Assembly (NCBI GenBank): GCA_037127315.1
Contig: JBBBDQ010000330.1
Span: 1,157,001 to 1,221,000, forward strand
Length of the DNA: 64,000 nucleotides
DNA from: Ascarosepion bandense
Taxonomy: Eukaryota > Mollusca > Cephalopoda > Sepiida > Sepiidae
Direction: 5' to 3'
The translations under genes were made by a program, and so were the position numbers. Of this stretch, positions 34,130-46,107 are shown one piece after another. The notes beneath the pieces were generated by a model. It was not told where the DNA came from and did no database searches. It worked only from the letters and a program-made list of their open reading frames with translations. How positions within the stretch are numbered: position 1 is the first letter of the stretch; each line of letters starts with the position of its first letter.

Positions 34130-36010
34130 TCTCTCATGCAGCTGGCAGCTAACTGATTCTCTTACCAACAGGTGGCCAGCTGTTTACTTTTTCCATCACA
34201 TGGTCAGTCATGTACACTCTCTTTGTTATGTAGATGACAGTGTATCTCACTCTTTGTCATATGGTCCGACTGTGTACTCTCTTTCTCAAATGCACATGGT
34301 TGACTCTCTCTTTGCCACGTGGCTGACTCTCTCTTTTCCTTTGCCACATGGCTGACTCTCTCTTTTCCTTTGCCACATGGCTAACTCTCCCTTTTCCCTT
34401 GCCACATGTCTGACTCTCTCTTTTCCTTTGCCACATGTCTGACTCTCTCTTTTCCTTTGCCACATGTCTGACTCTCTTTTCCTTTGCCACTTGGCTGACT
34501 CTCTCTTTCCCTTTGCCACTTGGCCGAGTCTCTCTTTCCCTTTGCCACTTGGCAGAGTCTCTCTTTCCCTTTGCCACTTGGCCGAGTCTCTCTTTCCCTT
34601 TGCCACTTGGCCGAGTCTCTCTTTCCCTTTGCCACTTGGCCGAGTCTCTCTTTCCCTTTGCCACTTGGCTGAGTCTCTCTTTCCCTTTGCCACTTGGCCG
34701 AGTCTCTCTTTCCCTTTGCCACATGGCCGAGCTCTCTTTCCCTTTGCCACATGGCCGAGTCTCTCTTTCCCTTTGCCACATGGCCGAGTCTCTCTTTCCC
34801 TTTGCCACATGGCCGAGTCTCTCTTTCTCTCTCTCTCTCTTTGCCACTTGGCCGAGTCTCTCTTTCTCGCTCTCTCTCTTTGCCACTTGGCCGAGTCTCT
34901 CTTTCCCTTTGCCACTTGGCCGAGTCTCTCTTTCCCTTTGCCACTTGGCCGAGTCTCTCTTTCCCTTTGCCACATGGCCGAGTCTCTCTTTCCCTTTGCC
35001 ACATGGCCGAGTCTCTCTTTCCCTTTGCCACATGGCCGAGTCTCTCTTTCCCTTTGCCACATGGCCGAGTCTCTCTTTCCCTTTGCCACATGGCCGAGTC
35101 TCTCTTTCCCTTTGCCACTGGCCGTCTCTTTCCCTTTCCACATGGCCGAGTCTCTCTTTCTCTCTCTCTCTCTTTGCCACTTGGCCGAGTCTCTCTTTCT
35201 CTCTCTCTCTCTTTGCCACTTGGCCGAGTCTCTCTTTCCCACTTGGCCGAGTCTCTCTTTCCCTTTGCCACTTGGCCGAGTCTCTCTTTCCCTTTGCCAC
35301 TTGGCCGAGTCTCTCTTTCCCTTTGCCACATGGCCGAGTCTCTCTTTCCCTTTGCCACTTGGCCGAGTCTCTCTTTCCCTTTGCCACTTGGCCGATCTCT
35401 CTCTCTCTCTCTCTTTGCCACATGGATGACTCTATCTCTCTCTTTGCCACACAACTGACTCTATCTCTCGCTCTATTTGCCACACAACTGACTCTATCTC
35501 TCTCTCTTTTTCTCTTTGCCGCATGTCTGATTATCACCTCTCTCTCTGCCACATGGCTGACTGTCAGTCTCTCTCAGACTGGTGACGCTCTCTCTCTGTC
35601 AGATATCTGACTCTCTTTCTTTTTTTTGCTCACCGCCACACTGCTGACTGGCTTTCTCTGATGTCTCTCTCTGTCAGATGTGCTACTCTCTGATAGGCAA
35701 CACTCTTTTTTTTTTGTCTCTCTCACACAACTGTCTTTCACTCTGTGTCACACAGCTGATTCTCTGTCTCTCTTTCTGTCACATGGCTGACTCTCGTTCT
35801 CTGCAGTCATGCACTTTCTGTGTCACACAACCAGTTTTACACTTTTTCTGTGTTACACAGCTGGTCTTGCCCTCTTTCACACACCTAGTCTTGTACATTT
35901 TTCTATTTCTCTCTTTTTTTCTCTGTGACATTGCTGGTCATATACATACATTTACACCTTGTTTTTGTGTAGTTTCTACATTCTTTATCATGTATGCACA
36001 AGACTGGTCT
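34130..36010 (+). repeat. Minisatellite with 29-bp unit and decayed flanks
   Basis: The core, about 34290-35450, is a tandem array of a 29-bp unit made of GAGTCTCTCTTTCCC and TTTGCCACTTGGCC, about 30 copies, with a variant CACATGG in place of CACTTGG. The edges (34130-34290 and 35450-36010) keep only loose CACACAGCTGGTC- and CTCTCTTT-like periodicity, so the array decays outward. Because 29 is not a multiple of three and the unit has few stops, long frames open on both strands (up to 431 codons minus, 391 plus); none looks like a gene. Confidence 0.95.
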
Positions 36011-36014
36011 TGTG

Positions 36015-36530
36015 TTGTATAATAACACAAAATTTGTGTATAAATGTATAGGTTATAAATGTATCATTTATATAAAAATTGTATTGTAAATCAAATATAT
36101 TGTTTTTAAAATTGATTCTGTTTTCAGTGAGTGCCGATAAGAAAATCACATAGCAAATAAGAAAAGATTAATTATGACTGAAAGGAAACAAAATATCTGA
36201 CAATTCCAATTTTTATTGCTGCAGGAGGCACACTTAATCGAAATGTTTCTGTGAAAATTGCTCTGAGCTAATTTGCAGCTCTTAATTAATCTAATTACTA
36301 TGATACATTCACAATAAGATTGATATTTAAAAATGAGTTGATTAACTTTTAATCTTTTACTGTAAAGTGCTTTCTATTTATTTCTTATTGTAGTGTATAT
36401 TCTAAGCGACTGTGTCAGGACTGAATTAAAATAACTAGAAAAAAGGCATTTTAAATTATCTTGTGGGGACTTCTTCAGACTTTCCATAGTCTTTTTGCAA
36501 CTTTACAAAACAAATGAAGAAAAACTTGAA
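36015..36530. other. Unassigned DNA
   Basis: AT-rich; nothing recognised before the LINE boundary. Confidence 0.4.
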
Positions 36531-37105
36531 CTGGGGCACATTTCTTCAGTACTATGATTGGGATTCCGTCACCGCCGCTTGCTTTGTGTGGGTCAAGTTG
36601 TGCAATTATCTTGGAGACCAGCGAGGGTGTAATGTGGACGTTATTTAGTTGAACCTTAGTTCTGGGTGGGAAGTTGGGTGTAGGTATTCCTAATGAGTCC
36701 AGTGTCGAATTGGTGGAGAATCTACGGGCAAAGCATTCAGCCTTGTCCGCTGGGGAGGTGAGAACTTCAAATTCATTGATTAGTGGGGGTATTGAAGTCT
36801 TGCTCTTGTTGAGCACGCTTTTGCAGAGTCGCCAGTAATCTTTGGAGCCAAACTTAGAGGATGCTATGTGTTGCCTCATTCTGGCAGCAAACACCCTCTT
36901 AGCTTCATTCAGTACTTTTTTACACTTATTACGTGCTGAGGCAAAAAGGCGCCTGTTTTGGTTCGACGAGCAGCTTCGATAGAGCCGGAAGAAATGGCGG
37001 CCAAGCAAGCAGGTGAGAACCTGGGGGACGAATTTGATTTAGTCTTCGATAGGAAGATCGAAGACGTTCCAGGGGACGTCACAGAGGAAGTCTCGGAATG
37101 AGTCT
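36531..37105 (-). pseudogene. Inverted 5' segment of a Jockey-like LINE
   Basis: The minus strand, read from 37105 down, gives FLCDVPWNVFDLPIED, a stop, then FRLYRSCSSNQNRRLFASAR, KDYWRLCKSVLNKSK, PPLINEFEVLTSPADKAE and PHKASGGDGIPIIVLKKCAP, ending at about 36531. This is the segment between endonuclease and reverse transcriptase plus the first fingers motif of a non-LTR retrotransposon. It stops exactly where the plus-strand segment starting at 37106 resumes the same protein. The orientation flip within one insertion is the signature of twin priming. Confidence 0.9.
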
Positions 37106-38685
37106 CATTCTCCTCTGTCCTCTCTAAACTCTATAACCTCTGCCTATCTGCTTCCTGTTTTCCTGCCTGTTGGAAGTTCTCCTGTGTAGTTCCTATATTT
37201 AAGAATTCTGGCGAACCCTCAGACCTCGCCAATTACTGTCCTATTAGTCTCCTTCCGATCTTCGGCAAAGTTTTCGAAGCCATTATCAACGCCGAGGTGA
37301 TTCAGCATCTTACGGCCCACAGGCTTCTCTCTGACAAAAAGTATGGGTTTCGCTTCACCAGGTCTACTGCTGATATGCTAACGACCATTACCGAGTACAT
37401 ATACCAGGCACTTGACAAGAATGGCGAAGCCCGAACCGTTGCCTTGGATATCTCCAAAGCATTCGACAGGGTCTGGCACGCTGGCCTCTTATGTAAACTG
37501 TGGAGCTACGGGATAACTGGACACCTGTTTGACCTCATCCAGTCATTCCTCTCTAACCGCACATTGAAGGTAGTATTAAATGGGCATGCCTCCTAAAACT
37601 ACCATATGAACGCGGGCGTCCCTCAAGGTTCTATCCTAGGTCCCACGCTCTTTCTGATGTACATTAATGATCTCCCCGACGCCATTAAATCCCAAGTAGG
37701 CATGTACGCCGATGACACAACAATCTACTCTCGCCTTGATCAAAAACCAGGTGTGGGTGACAAAGCGAACCTCACTGCCGAGCTTGAAAAGGACCTCCAA
37801 TCCGTAGTGGCCTGGGGTAGGAAATGGCCAGTAAATTTCAATGCTTCTAAAATGAAGCTGTTATCAACTAACCACCATAGACAATCGCATCTACCTCCCA
37901 TTAGCATGAGACAGGCTTGCCTCCCAGAGAGTAAAACACTACGCCTCCTTGGCCTTACACTTTCGGTGGACCTCAAATGGAATGACTATATCGAACACAT
38001 TGCCAAATCTGTTGCTATGAAAGTCGGCTCTCTGTGCAGGGCCTGGAAGTTTTTCTCACCTGAATCTATCCTGTACATATACAAATCTACCATCCACCCG
38101 TGTATTGAATACTGCTGCCATATCTGGTCAGGTGCCCCTGCTGCTCTCCTTGGGCTTCTTGACAAAATACAAAGAAGGATCTGTAACGTGGTTGATACTG
38201 ATTTGGCAGACCAGCTGCAACCACTCTCTCACCAGCGTGATGTGGCTTCCCTGTGCCTCTTCTACAAGTACTTTCATGGCTTCTGCTCCGATGAACTTAG
38301 ATCACTGGTGCCGCCTAAGCACGAATTTGCACGAGATACTAGATTAGCAACTAGGTCCCACCCTTTTACAGTTAAACAGATAAGATGTAACTCTTTTCTC
38401 ACGCTTCCCACCTGTGGAATTCCCTTCCACAAGTTTACTTTTTCGACAGCTACAATCTCCAGGTGTTTAAATGTAGGGTCAATAGACACCTCCTATCACA
38501 CTAACTCCCAATTTTCAGAAAACTCTCATCTACCCAACCCTCATTCTCGGTATCCTTACCCACCTATCACCACCCTCTGACATTTCCTATATTTAACCAT
38601 CCTTTCTCCACTCTATGTAGCCCCCTGCACAGTAGTGGCAGTGACATGCCTTGCTCGGGGTGAAACGCTTATAAAAAGAAAAGAT
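37106..38685 (+). pseudogene. Jockey-like LINE reverse transcriptase and 3' end
   Basis: Continuing from the inverted segment, the plus strand reads SSVLSKLYNLCLSASCF, YCPISLLPIFGKVFEA, VALDISKAFDRVWHAG, an in-frame stop after NGHAS (37594-37596), NAGVPQGSILGP, YADD at 37705-37716, LSVDLKWNDYIEHIAKS, SPESILYIYKSTIHPCIEYC and ASLCLFYKYFHGF. Thus all reverse transcriptase motifs are present. The RT reaction copies LINE RNA at a nicked target. The 3' untranslated end holds CCCCTGCACAGTAGTGGCAG and GGGGTGAAACGCTTATAAAAAG. One stop plus the inversion kills this copy, but sequence quality is the best of its family here, suggesting a fairly recent insertion. A clear target-site duplication was not found. 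Confidence 0.93.
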
Positions 38686-38689
38686 GATT

Positions 38690-40785
38690 GCCTATGTTGT
38701 AAATAGTGACCAAAATTTATTAGAAAAATCATTGTTTAACAGCTTTGAAAGGTGTAACTGAAAAGATCTCTAAGTAAAGAAATTGAGGTAGGGGTCACTT
38801 CAAAGTTGATTTTTAAATTCTGTACTGAATTACTGTTATTATTCCATAATTTATTTAGATTATCCTCATCTTTGATGTTTTGTTTCAGTGTTTTTGCTGA
38901 TGTGTTGACCTTGTTTTATATTTTTTCTATGGATTTAAATTTAAGTGCCAAAAATTCCTGCAAACAACAGTAATCTTTTCATTAGTCTAGACAGTATTTA
39001 GCTTCTACTACCACAATATCATCAATCCTGACATAGCTTCTTGGTTTCAGTCTCTTTTTAACGATTATAGCTTCACAGTGGATTTTTATGATAGTTGGTA
39101 CTAGATTGATAGCTAGGTGTCATCATTTTACCGAGTGTAAGTTATATACTGATAGTTTCTTCTCTCCTGGCTTGCTGTTTTCCAGTCAACTCTGATCTTC
39201 AAAAATTTAGCGCAACTTCAGTTGTCATCCTTGAAATTTTCACTCTTTCTTCAATATTTTCTCAGTTTCTTTCATTCTCAGTAACCCTTGCATCTTAGTA
39301 TCTTTATCACCTTCCTTCGATTGAAATGAAAAAAAAAAAGGACAGAAATGCATGCTACTTTTCCCAGTGTGTGCTAGAATACTGAAAAAATCAGTTTTTA
39401 AATTGGAGAAAGTCCTCATAGTTGTTTTCTGACCATGAGAGATTTTTATGCCTGAAGAATGGTATTGTTAGTATAGAAATGTATTTTAAAAAAATACCAT
39501 TATATATATATATGCAATCAATATCTGTTCTATCTCTGACTAAACTGACCGGGAAGGAAACAGGATCTTTAATTTTTAAACTTATGTTACAATTTCTCTG
39601 GCTTTTCATCTTCAATTATTTTTGTTACTATTTAAACTCAAGCAGTAAGTTCTATGTTTTAGTTGTTTTATCTGAATATGTCAGAAAAGAAGGATGAAAT
39701 GATATACCCTGGACCAATTGTCGAATATTTTTCCAACTCAGTTTTTTTTATTTATTTAGCAAATGCTTTCATATTTGTCACTACAGAAGCTTGTCAATAA
39801 AATATTCTTTCACTTTATGCCTCTTGGCAGATGAAAAGTTATAAGAAATATAATACATATACTAAGAAAATATATATTGAAGATCAATATTTCTTGTACT
39901 GTGTTTAAATAAAGCAAACTTTAGATGGGTTTGAAGGAGGTCAGTGGTAGACTGAAAATAGGTAGACATAAAATTCCATATAAAGCTAAAGTTTATGTGC
40001 CTTGTGAGTGTGATTAGGTTGATGCTGTTGTCAGAAGTACCAGAGCTTTTACAAAATATAGGGAAATCCTAAAAATGTCTTTAAAATTTAATCTGTTGTT
40101 TTTATTACTTGTGTGTACATAATTTTTACAAGAATTGTTTGCCAAAAAGTGATAATTTTACTATTTTTTAGTGAAATTCATAAAATAGAAAATACACATA
40201 CATCACATTTTACTTAGTTTAATCTTATTCTAAGAGGGTACAATGGGAGCTAAACAAGAATTAGAGGAAAAGCAAGGCAAAATGAATTAAGTTATTTGAA
40301 TAGTCACATTGTTCTGGGCAAGGAAATTAAGCAGTGATTTTGTTGTATGACATCACTTGTTTTCATGTTGTAAATGTCATACAACAAATGATCATTAAGA
40401 TGGATGGGGAATTCTTCTGCATGCAACATATTCTCCAAACCTGTCACCTTCAGACTATTGCTTTTTCCTCTTCATGCAATAGAGTTAATTTAATCAAGAC
40501 TTGTATTGTCCTTTTTAAGATAGAATACACAATTTAAGCAAAAGGTGACATGATATCAAAGAGAGCCATGGAAATACTTTGATGGCTGAATAATAATGCT
40601 ATAAAAGATTCTGTATAAAATGTATAAAATTTTATACATTTTCTGTATAAAATGTATAAAAGATTCTGTCAAAGTTATGGTTGAAATATTCTTGTAAATA
40701 AATTTATGAATTTGATAAAGGTAATACATCACTCAATAAATCCCAGGCTTACTTAATAAAACAGCAACTTTTAGGCAAAATTCAA
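38690..40785. other. Unassigned DNA with a perfect 26-bp palindrome
   Basis: The minus strand of 38690-39320 has protein-like fragments that I cannot assign. A perfect 26-bp palindrome centred on TGTATAAAATTTTATACA lies at 40617-40642 beside partial copies of CTGTATAAAATG. Otherwise AT-rich. Confidence 0.4.
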
Positions 40786-40789
40786 CTTT

Positions 40790-41460
40790 ATTTATCAACA
40801 TAGTCTCCTTTTCGGGTGATACACTGATTCTAACATTTCTCTAACAATTCAATACCTTTTTTTTTTTTTTTTGTTTTTTTAGAAACATTTGTCTTTAGCT
40901 TCAAAATATGCCTCAGTTTTCAATATCACTTCTTCATTAGAGCCAAATCTCTTTCCCTAGAGCATTCTTTTGAGGTCTGCAAACAGCTAGTAGTTGCTGG
41001 GGGCCAGATCTGGAGAATAGGGTGGATGTGGAAGCAACTCAAAGTGCAATTCATGTAGTTTTGCTTCTGTTGCCATTGACTTGTGATACGGTGTCTTGGT
41101 GAAAAATCACTTTTTCTTCTTCGTTTGTTGCCATTTTTTGTGATCTCTTCGTTCAAACAGATTAATAATGCTATATAATATTTGCTATCAATGGTTCTTC
41201 CTTTTTGAAGGTAAACGATGAAAAAACTCCTTGTTGCATTGAAATAGTTGCAAACAATGCTCTGAATTGTCAACGCGTTATTGTTTATGATTGACTGTGA
41301 GCAAACGCGGCACTCACTTTGAACATAGCTTTCTCATCGACAAATGTTCATGCAAAATGGTAAATACACTGCCTTCTGACATGTTCAACTCCTCTGCTAT
41401 CTCATGGAACTTTAAATTTTGATTTACAATCAGCCAAGATGAATTTGTGGATTTTTTTGT
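40790..41460 (-). pseudogene. Mariner transposase remnant
   Basis: Minus-strand pieces, in order: GSVFTILHEHLSMRKLCSK (about 41330-41390, helix-turn-helix end), a large deletion, then FIVYLQKGRTIDSKYYIALL (41150-41240), a FHQD-containing segment, PHPPYSPDLAPSNY, a stop, LFADLKRML, and GKRFGSNEEV with EAYFEAKDK down to about 40880. The last catalytic Asp is Asn in LAPSNY. This mariner family differs from the one at 44861. Confidence 0.85.
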
Positions 41461-41496
41461 ATTTTCTGGGAAAACTGCCGATTTTGGGTGTTCATA

Positions 41497-41729
41497 TACC
41501 AGTGGTTGGAGACCACTGAGCTGCAGACTGGTACTGGACCATGGACCATTTGGTACTGGGTGACAGAAGAATTATTATTATTATTTTTTTTTTTGTTTTA
41601 CAATTTTATTGACTATCACTGTCTTGATGATTGTATGTGCATGACCAACACTGGACCCTCCTATCTATAGAAAAATTGTGTTGCATGACACCAGTCTATT
41701 GTACGAAAAGGTTGAGGACTGATGATATA
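41497..41729. mobile_element. hAT-like MITE
   Basis: The left end CCAGTGGTTGGAGACCACTG and the right end, reverse complement CAGTCCTCAACCTTTT, resemble the CAGTGGTTCTCAACC-type termini of hAT elements, with TGGTACTGGACCATGGACCA near the left end as in many such MITEs. Flanks TCATATAC and TGATATAC match at 7 of 8 positions, fitting an 8-bp target-site duplication. It abuts the mariner fragment. No transposase is present. Confidence 0.55.
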
Positions 41730-42183
41730 CACCAAAATAAATCAGTAGGTTTATAATTTTTTTTTTTTTTTTTTTTTTTTTTTGTGAAGAGAAACAAATT
41801 TTGCTATGAAGTGTGAATGTGATAGGATGGATATTACAGACAAAAATTATCTAAACTTTTCACTTTGCAGAAATAAAGATTTGTATACATGAATAAACAC
41901 AATTAGGATTTTAAAAAAATTATTTGATTGAACATTGAAATGTTTGTGATAAGTAATTTTCATAAAATGAAATTAACATGTTTTAGATGTTTTTATCAAC
42001 ATGGTGCCTTATCAAATTTTTTTTTTTTTAAAGGAATAAAATGTTAAATTTAGTTGTTTTAATTTGGATTTATTAGTGCATTTTAATTGTATGAAGAATA
42101 AATATGACAAAGTGCATGTGTAGGTTGCAAATATTTAAAACTTACATTAAGTATGGGTTTTTACAAATATTGGTAATATGAAG
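41730..42183. other. AT-rich unassigned DNA
   Basis: Contains a long T-run; no features recognised. Confidence 0.4.
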
Positions 42184-42194
42184 TGTGTCTGTTG

Positions 42195-42505
42195 AAGGAT
42201 GTGTGTTGTGGTGCAGTGGATATTGGCTTGGAACGAGAAATTGGAGAGCCGAGTTCAAATGCCAGTTGAATTCGTTGCATTCACTTACGCGCAAATATCC
42301 TTTGGAAAGGTATTAATCCATTACTCCCCTCCAGTTATGGGTTAAATAACAGGACAGATTGGGTTCTATAGCCTTGGTTGGCAACCAGTCTACCGCAGAA
42401 AGTAATGACAACCTACTGTGGGAAAATCTTCTGCCCAATCAGTCATGTCTCTTTCAAGACATGATTGCCCAAACATCTATCACATATGGCACTTAACTGA
42501 CTGAC
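42195..42505 (+). mobile_element. tRNA-derived SINE with target-site duplication
   Basis: The A-box-like TGGTGCAGTGG and B-box-like GAGTTCAAATGCC lie in the usual positions, followed by the family body. Identical 11-bp direct repeats TGTGTCTGTTG at 42184-42194 and 42506-42516 flank it. The copy starts at GTGTTGTGG-like sequence, so it is essentially full length. Confidence 0.93.
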
Positions 42506-42519
42506 TGTGTCTGTTGGGT

Positions 42520-43595
42520 ATTTATTGGATGTTGATTATTTAATATTATTCTTTTTAGGTATTTGCTTAATAGTTTGTATTAATCTTTTTCTTTACTAAG
42601 GCAGTATTTTAAAAAATCTAGATTATGGGCTGTTTTGTTTCTAATTGTTACTAATTTGATATACATATAAAATTTATGTATAATATTGTTAAAATCAGTT
42701 CTGCATCTTAAAGAAGTATGAAGGATTTGCATGAAGTTTATGGATATCTTGCTTCTCCTTGGAAATGTTTCCATGTTGTAATGATGAGAGAAATCTGAAC
42801 CTTTTCAAGAAAAACTGCTGACCTTTGGTAAACAAGATGGCTGAAAATGAAATTCTTCTTCACTTGATTAAGGCCTCACTCTCTCTAGCCTAATCAAGAA
42901 TAGCCAAGTAGTTCAGCATATACTACAATACACATAGAAAAATGAAACTACAAATAGATGTAACCTTCTCTTACTGTCCTGCTGAACTAACTGCTACCTC
43001 CAGAAATAGAAAAATCCTAGGTGTTCTGCTTTTGTGAATTTGATGGCAATATCTGATTAAGCTTTGACTTTGTGTTTGTTAGGAAGAAGTTTCTCTTGAA
43101 ATATAACAATATATATTTTGGGTAATATGAGAAGTTCTTGACAAAAGAAAAAATTTAGGTATACTAAATAAGTATATTTGTTGGTAGATTTGGTTAAATT
43201 TCATATTTAAAATTAATATGAAAATGAACTTACTCATATTAATAATGTGGATACCCATCTATATATATATATATATATACGCACACACACACACTCTCCA
43301 AAAAGAACATTAGTCAAAAGCTCTCTAGATCTATTAATGTTTTTTTACTTTAAGGTTAAAGGTTTTTGGACACCTAGTGAGGATCATGTTTATTTTTTAA
43401 TTATTCTTGTGGGCTTACTATATAGAATCAGTAAGTGTAAACATGTAATTCTGATGTCCTGTTGAGACATAAAAACTGTCTGGGTCATTTAATAATAATA
43501 AAGAGGACCCAAATCCTTAAGAAAATAAAATTAAAATCATCATGGTACAATCACATAAGACTTCTTTTTTTACTGTATAGAATCTTCTACATGTT
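42520..43595. other. Unassigned DNA with (TA)n(CA)n
   Basis: Microsatellite at 43261-43294. No coding or element signal otherwise. Confidence 0.4.
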
Positions 43596-43599
43596 GTGT

Positions 43600-44100
43600 C
43601 CCTACAGGATGTAGACGGTCATGACTGTCGGCAACTTCCTATCCTTTGTAACTCTTAGTAAGTTTTGTCTTTTCACTATCCCTCCTGGTGTCTATTCTGC
43701 CATTCGTTTACACAAGCTTGTTAGGTAGGTTACTTGCTGATTTCTTTTCTTTCTCTTTTCTTCACTATCTCCTATGAATGTCAAATTTTCCAAGCACTCT
43801 TTCCTTGTTATGAGTCCTAAAAATTTCAATTGTGTCTTTCTAAGTATAAGTTTCCTTTTTATTTCCCATTTTCTTTAAAACTTTCTTGTTACTCACATGT
43901 TCAGTCCATGGTATTCTCTGCGTCCTTTTGTAGAATCACATTTCTGTTGTTTTAAATTTCTTCATCTGTGGTATGATTCAGCATATAAGACTAATATTAT
44001 GTAACAGTTCAGTGCTCTTTTATTTGTTTCTAACAAAAATTTCCTGTTTCTTAATACTTTGTTTAGCTTTTGAAAGGCCACTTTTGCTATTGCAAGATTT
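43600..44100 (-). mobile_element. RTE-clade LINE 3' fragment
   Basis: Minus-strand copy of the RTE 3' region, collinear with 25440-25960: the plus strand shows the same order of words (CATGACTGTCGGCAACTTCC, then AAATTTTCCAAGCACTCTTTCC, then ACATGTTCAGTCCATGGTA, then ATTTCTGTTG). Coding frame is shattered. Confidence 0.78.
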
Positions 44101-44109
44101 AAATTGTGG

Positions 44110-44858
44110 GTGTTTTTGTGATATTATTAAAAGATTAAGGAGAATATTACTTTTTTAAAAGGTTTTCCTTATCAAATATCAATAGATTTCTACAAAAAAA
44201 TTGGTGACAATTTATAAATGTAAGATTTTATTTTTCTGTATTTAAATCACTTTTTTTCTTTTTTGTATTCTATTTCTAACTTGGAAAAAATTCACGTATA
44301 GAATTTCAATTAATCCACCTTGTGAAGACTAATTTCCATTTTTAAAAGTTACACGTGTTACTTTTACAATAAAGTGAATCAACTGTACAAGCAAAACAGG
44401 TTGCTAATATGTTTTTACAGTCCTATGAAGTCATAAAATGCACACATGAAAAATAATAAACTAGCCTTACTACATCTATTCACATCCTAAATGTCTAAGG
44501 AGAGCAGAAGCTGGTTATTCAAGGATAATAAACAAACCCAATCTTTTGATAAGTTTAGAATCTACTTATCACAGCCAGTAACTATACATTTTTTTTTTCA
44601 ACACTATGATTTTATGCTATTTTTTTTACAGAACATCCAAAACTTTAATGGCTAAAAATGACTGGACAGAATTTTTCACTGGTTATATATTTATTCATGA
44701 AACTGATGATAATTGTTTTTATTTTTTCTATTTATTGTTGGATAAATGAAATTTAAATGTGTATCAAGATATGAAAAAAATGCTTTTAAAAACCTGAAAG
44801 TATTAAGGGACCAGAAAATAAGACACAAAAGATTTTTTTTTTTTTCACTTTAAAAAAA
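44110..44858. other. AT-rich unassigned DNA
   Basis: No feature supported. Confidence 0.4.
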
Positions 44859-44860
44859 TA

Positions 44861-46107
44861 TTGGGTAGTCTGGAAAATTCATGCAGATTTTTAAGGGAAA
44901 TTAAAACATGAAACAAAATTAAATATTTATCAACTAAGTACGAACCATTTTGTTGCACAACCTTTTTCCATCTTTCCCTTGACTTAAAAATTTCATCTTT
45001 CCAGAATTTTTGTGGTTTCTTTACAAAGAACTCATTAAGGTGGGTTTTTATGTCACCCAAAGAATTAAAATTTTTACCATTGACATTATTTTGCAAGGAC
45101 CTGAATAAATGAAAATTTAAAGGAGTAATGTTTAGTGAATATGGCAGATTGAGTAATGCATCCCAGCAAAACTGTAACAAATTTTGCCAGGTTGCCAAAG
45201 AAATATGAGATCTGGCATTATCCTGATGGAAAACAAAACCTTTACTGTTTGCCAATTCTGGGCGTTTTTCTTGAATTGCTGCTTTTAATTCGTCTAGTTG
45301 CGAGCATTACTTTTGAGAATCAATTGACTGGTTACTTGGCAGAAGCTCATAGTACAGGATTCCTTTCCAATCCTACCAGATACACAGCTAGACTTTTTTA
45401 GAATGAAGACTTGCTTATTGGGTGGCTAAAGTTTGCTGAAGTCATTGACCTCAGAATCTTTTTTACTGAACATTGTTGTAAACAATTCATTTCTCATCAC
45501 CTGTCAAAATTTGTTTAAAAAAGAGTGCATTTTCATTGCACTTATACAGCAAATCACAAATAGATCTGCGATCCACAAGATTCTTTTTTCTCAGATCATA
45601 TAGTACCCAAACATCATGGTGATTTGAGTACCCAAGTTTCACTAAATGCTCATGGATGGTGAATTTTGATAAATTTAGTGTTTCTGTCGATTCCTGCATT
45701 GTGTAATGCCAGTTTTTCTCAATGTTTTGATTTGGTTATCATGTGTATTGTATGGGGCATTCTCCATCAATAAGGCTACAATCACCAACTCTAAACGTTG
45801 TACAGTTCTGTCAGCTAAAGCACCTTTGTAACACTTAGCACATATCTTTTTGTTGCTTGTGAGGCATTTTTGCCTTTACAGTAATAGAAAAGCGTCAAAT
45901 GTTTAAAATGATCCTTATAATCTTCAACTTTCATAGGAATGCAAAATTGATATGAATTAACTAACTTTAAACTTCCTTTCTCAAGAGATAGTTTGAAATG
46001 TAGTCTAATAAAAAATGTAAGCATATTATATCTGTCTATAAATTTTTGTTCTGATATGTTGGAACATGAATGACTAAAAATCGGCATGAAATTTCCAGAC
46101 AACCCAA
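44861..46107 (-). mobile_element. Mariner element with both terminal inverted repeats
   Basis: The left terminus TTGGGTAGTCTGGAAAATTC (44861-44880) is the inverted partner of the right terminus, reverse complement TTGGGTTGTCTGGAAATTTC (ending 46107). Both are flanked by TA (44859-44860 and 46108-46109), the duplication made by mariner insertion. The element is 1247 bp, close to the usual length for the group, so it is structurally complete although its transposase is broken. Confidence 0.92.
44930..45993 (-). pseudogene. Mariner transposase pseudogene
   Basis: Within the element the minus strand encodes, over three frames: HFKHLTLFYYCKGKNASQA (N-terminal helix-turn-helix, 45870-45930); TIHEHLVKLGYSNHHDVWV and ILTGDEK (first catalytic Asp, 45487-45640); GFVFHQDNARSHISLA (second Asp, about 45200-45240); LFRSLQNNVNGKNFNSL and RERWKKVVQQNGSYLVDKY (C-terminus, 44930-45110). 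The last catalytic position reads TPLNFHLF, where the family has Asp in place of Asn. With frame breaks near 45250-45490 and 45720-45830 this protein cannot transpose. The copy at 61634 belongs to the same family. Confidence 0.9.

Noticed and set aside
34257..35552. 431-codon minus-strand protein
   Set aside because: 29-bp tandem repeat read in all three frames; composition is dictated by the repeat.
37019..37090. Short plus-strand peptide beginning MAAKQAGENLG upstream of the RT
   Set aside because: It is the antisense of the inverted LINE segment; the minus strand reads CDVPWNVFDLPIED, which fits the LINE protein.
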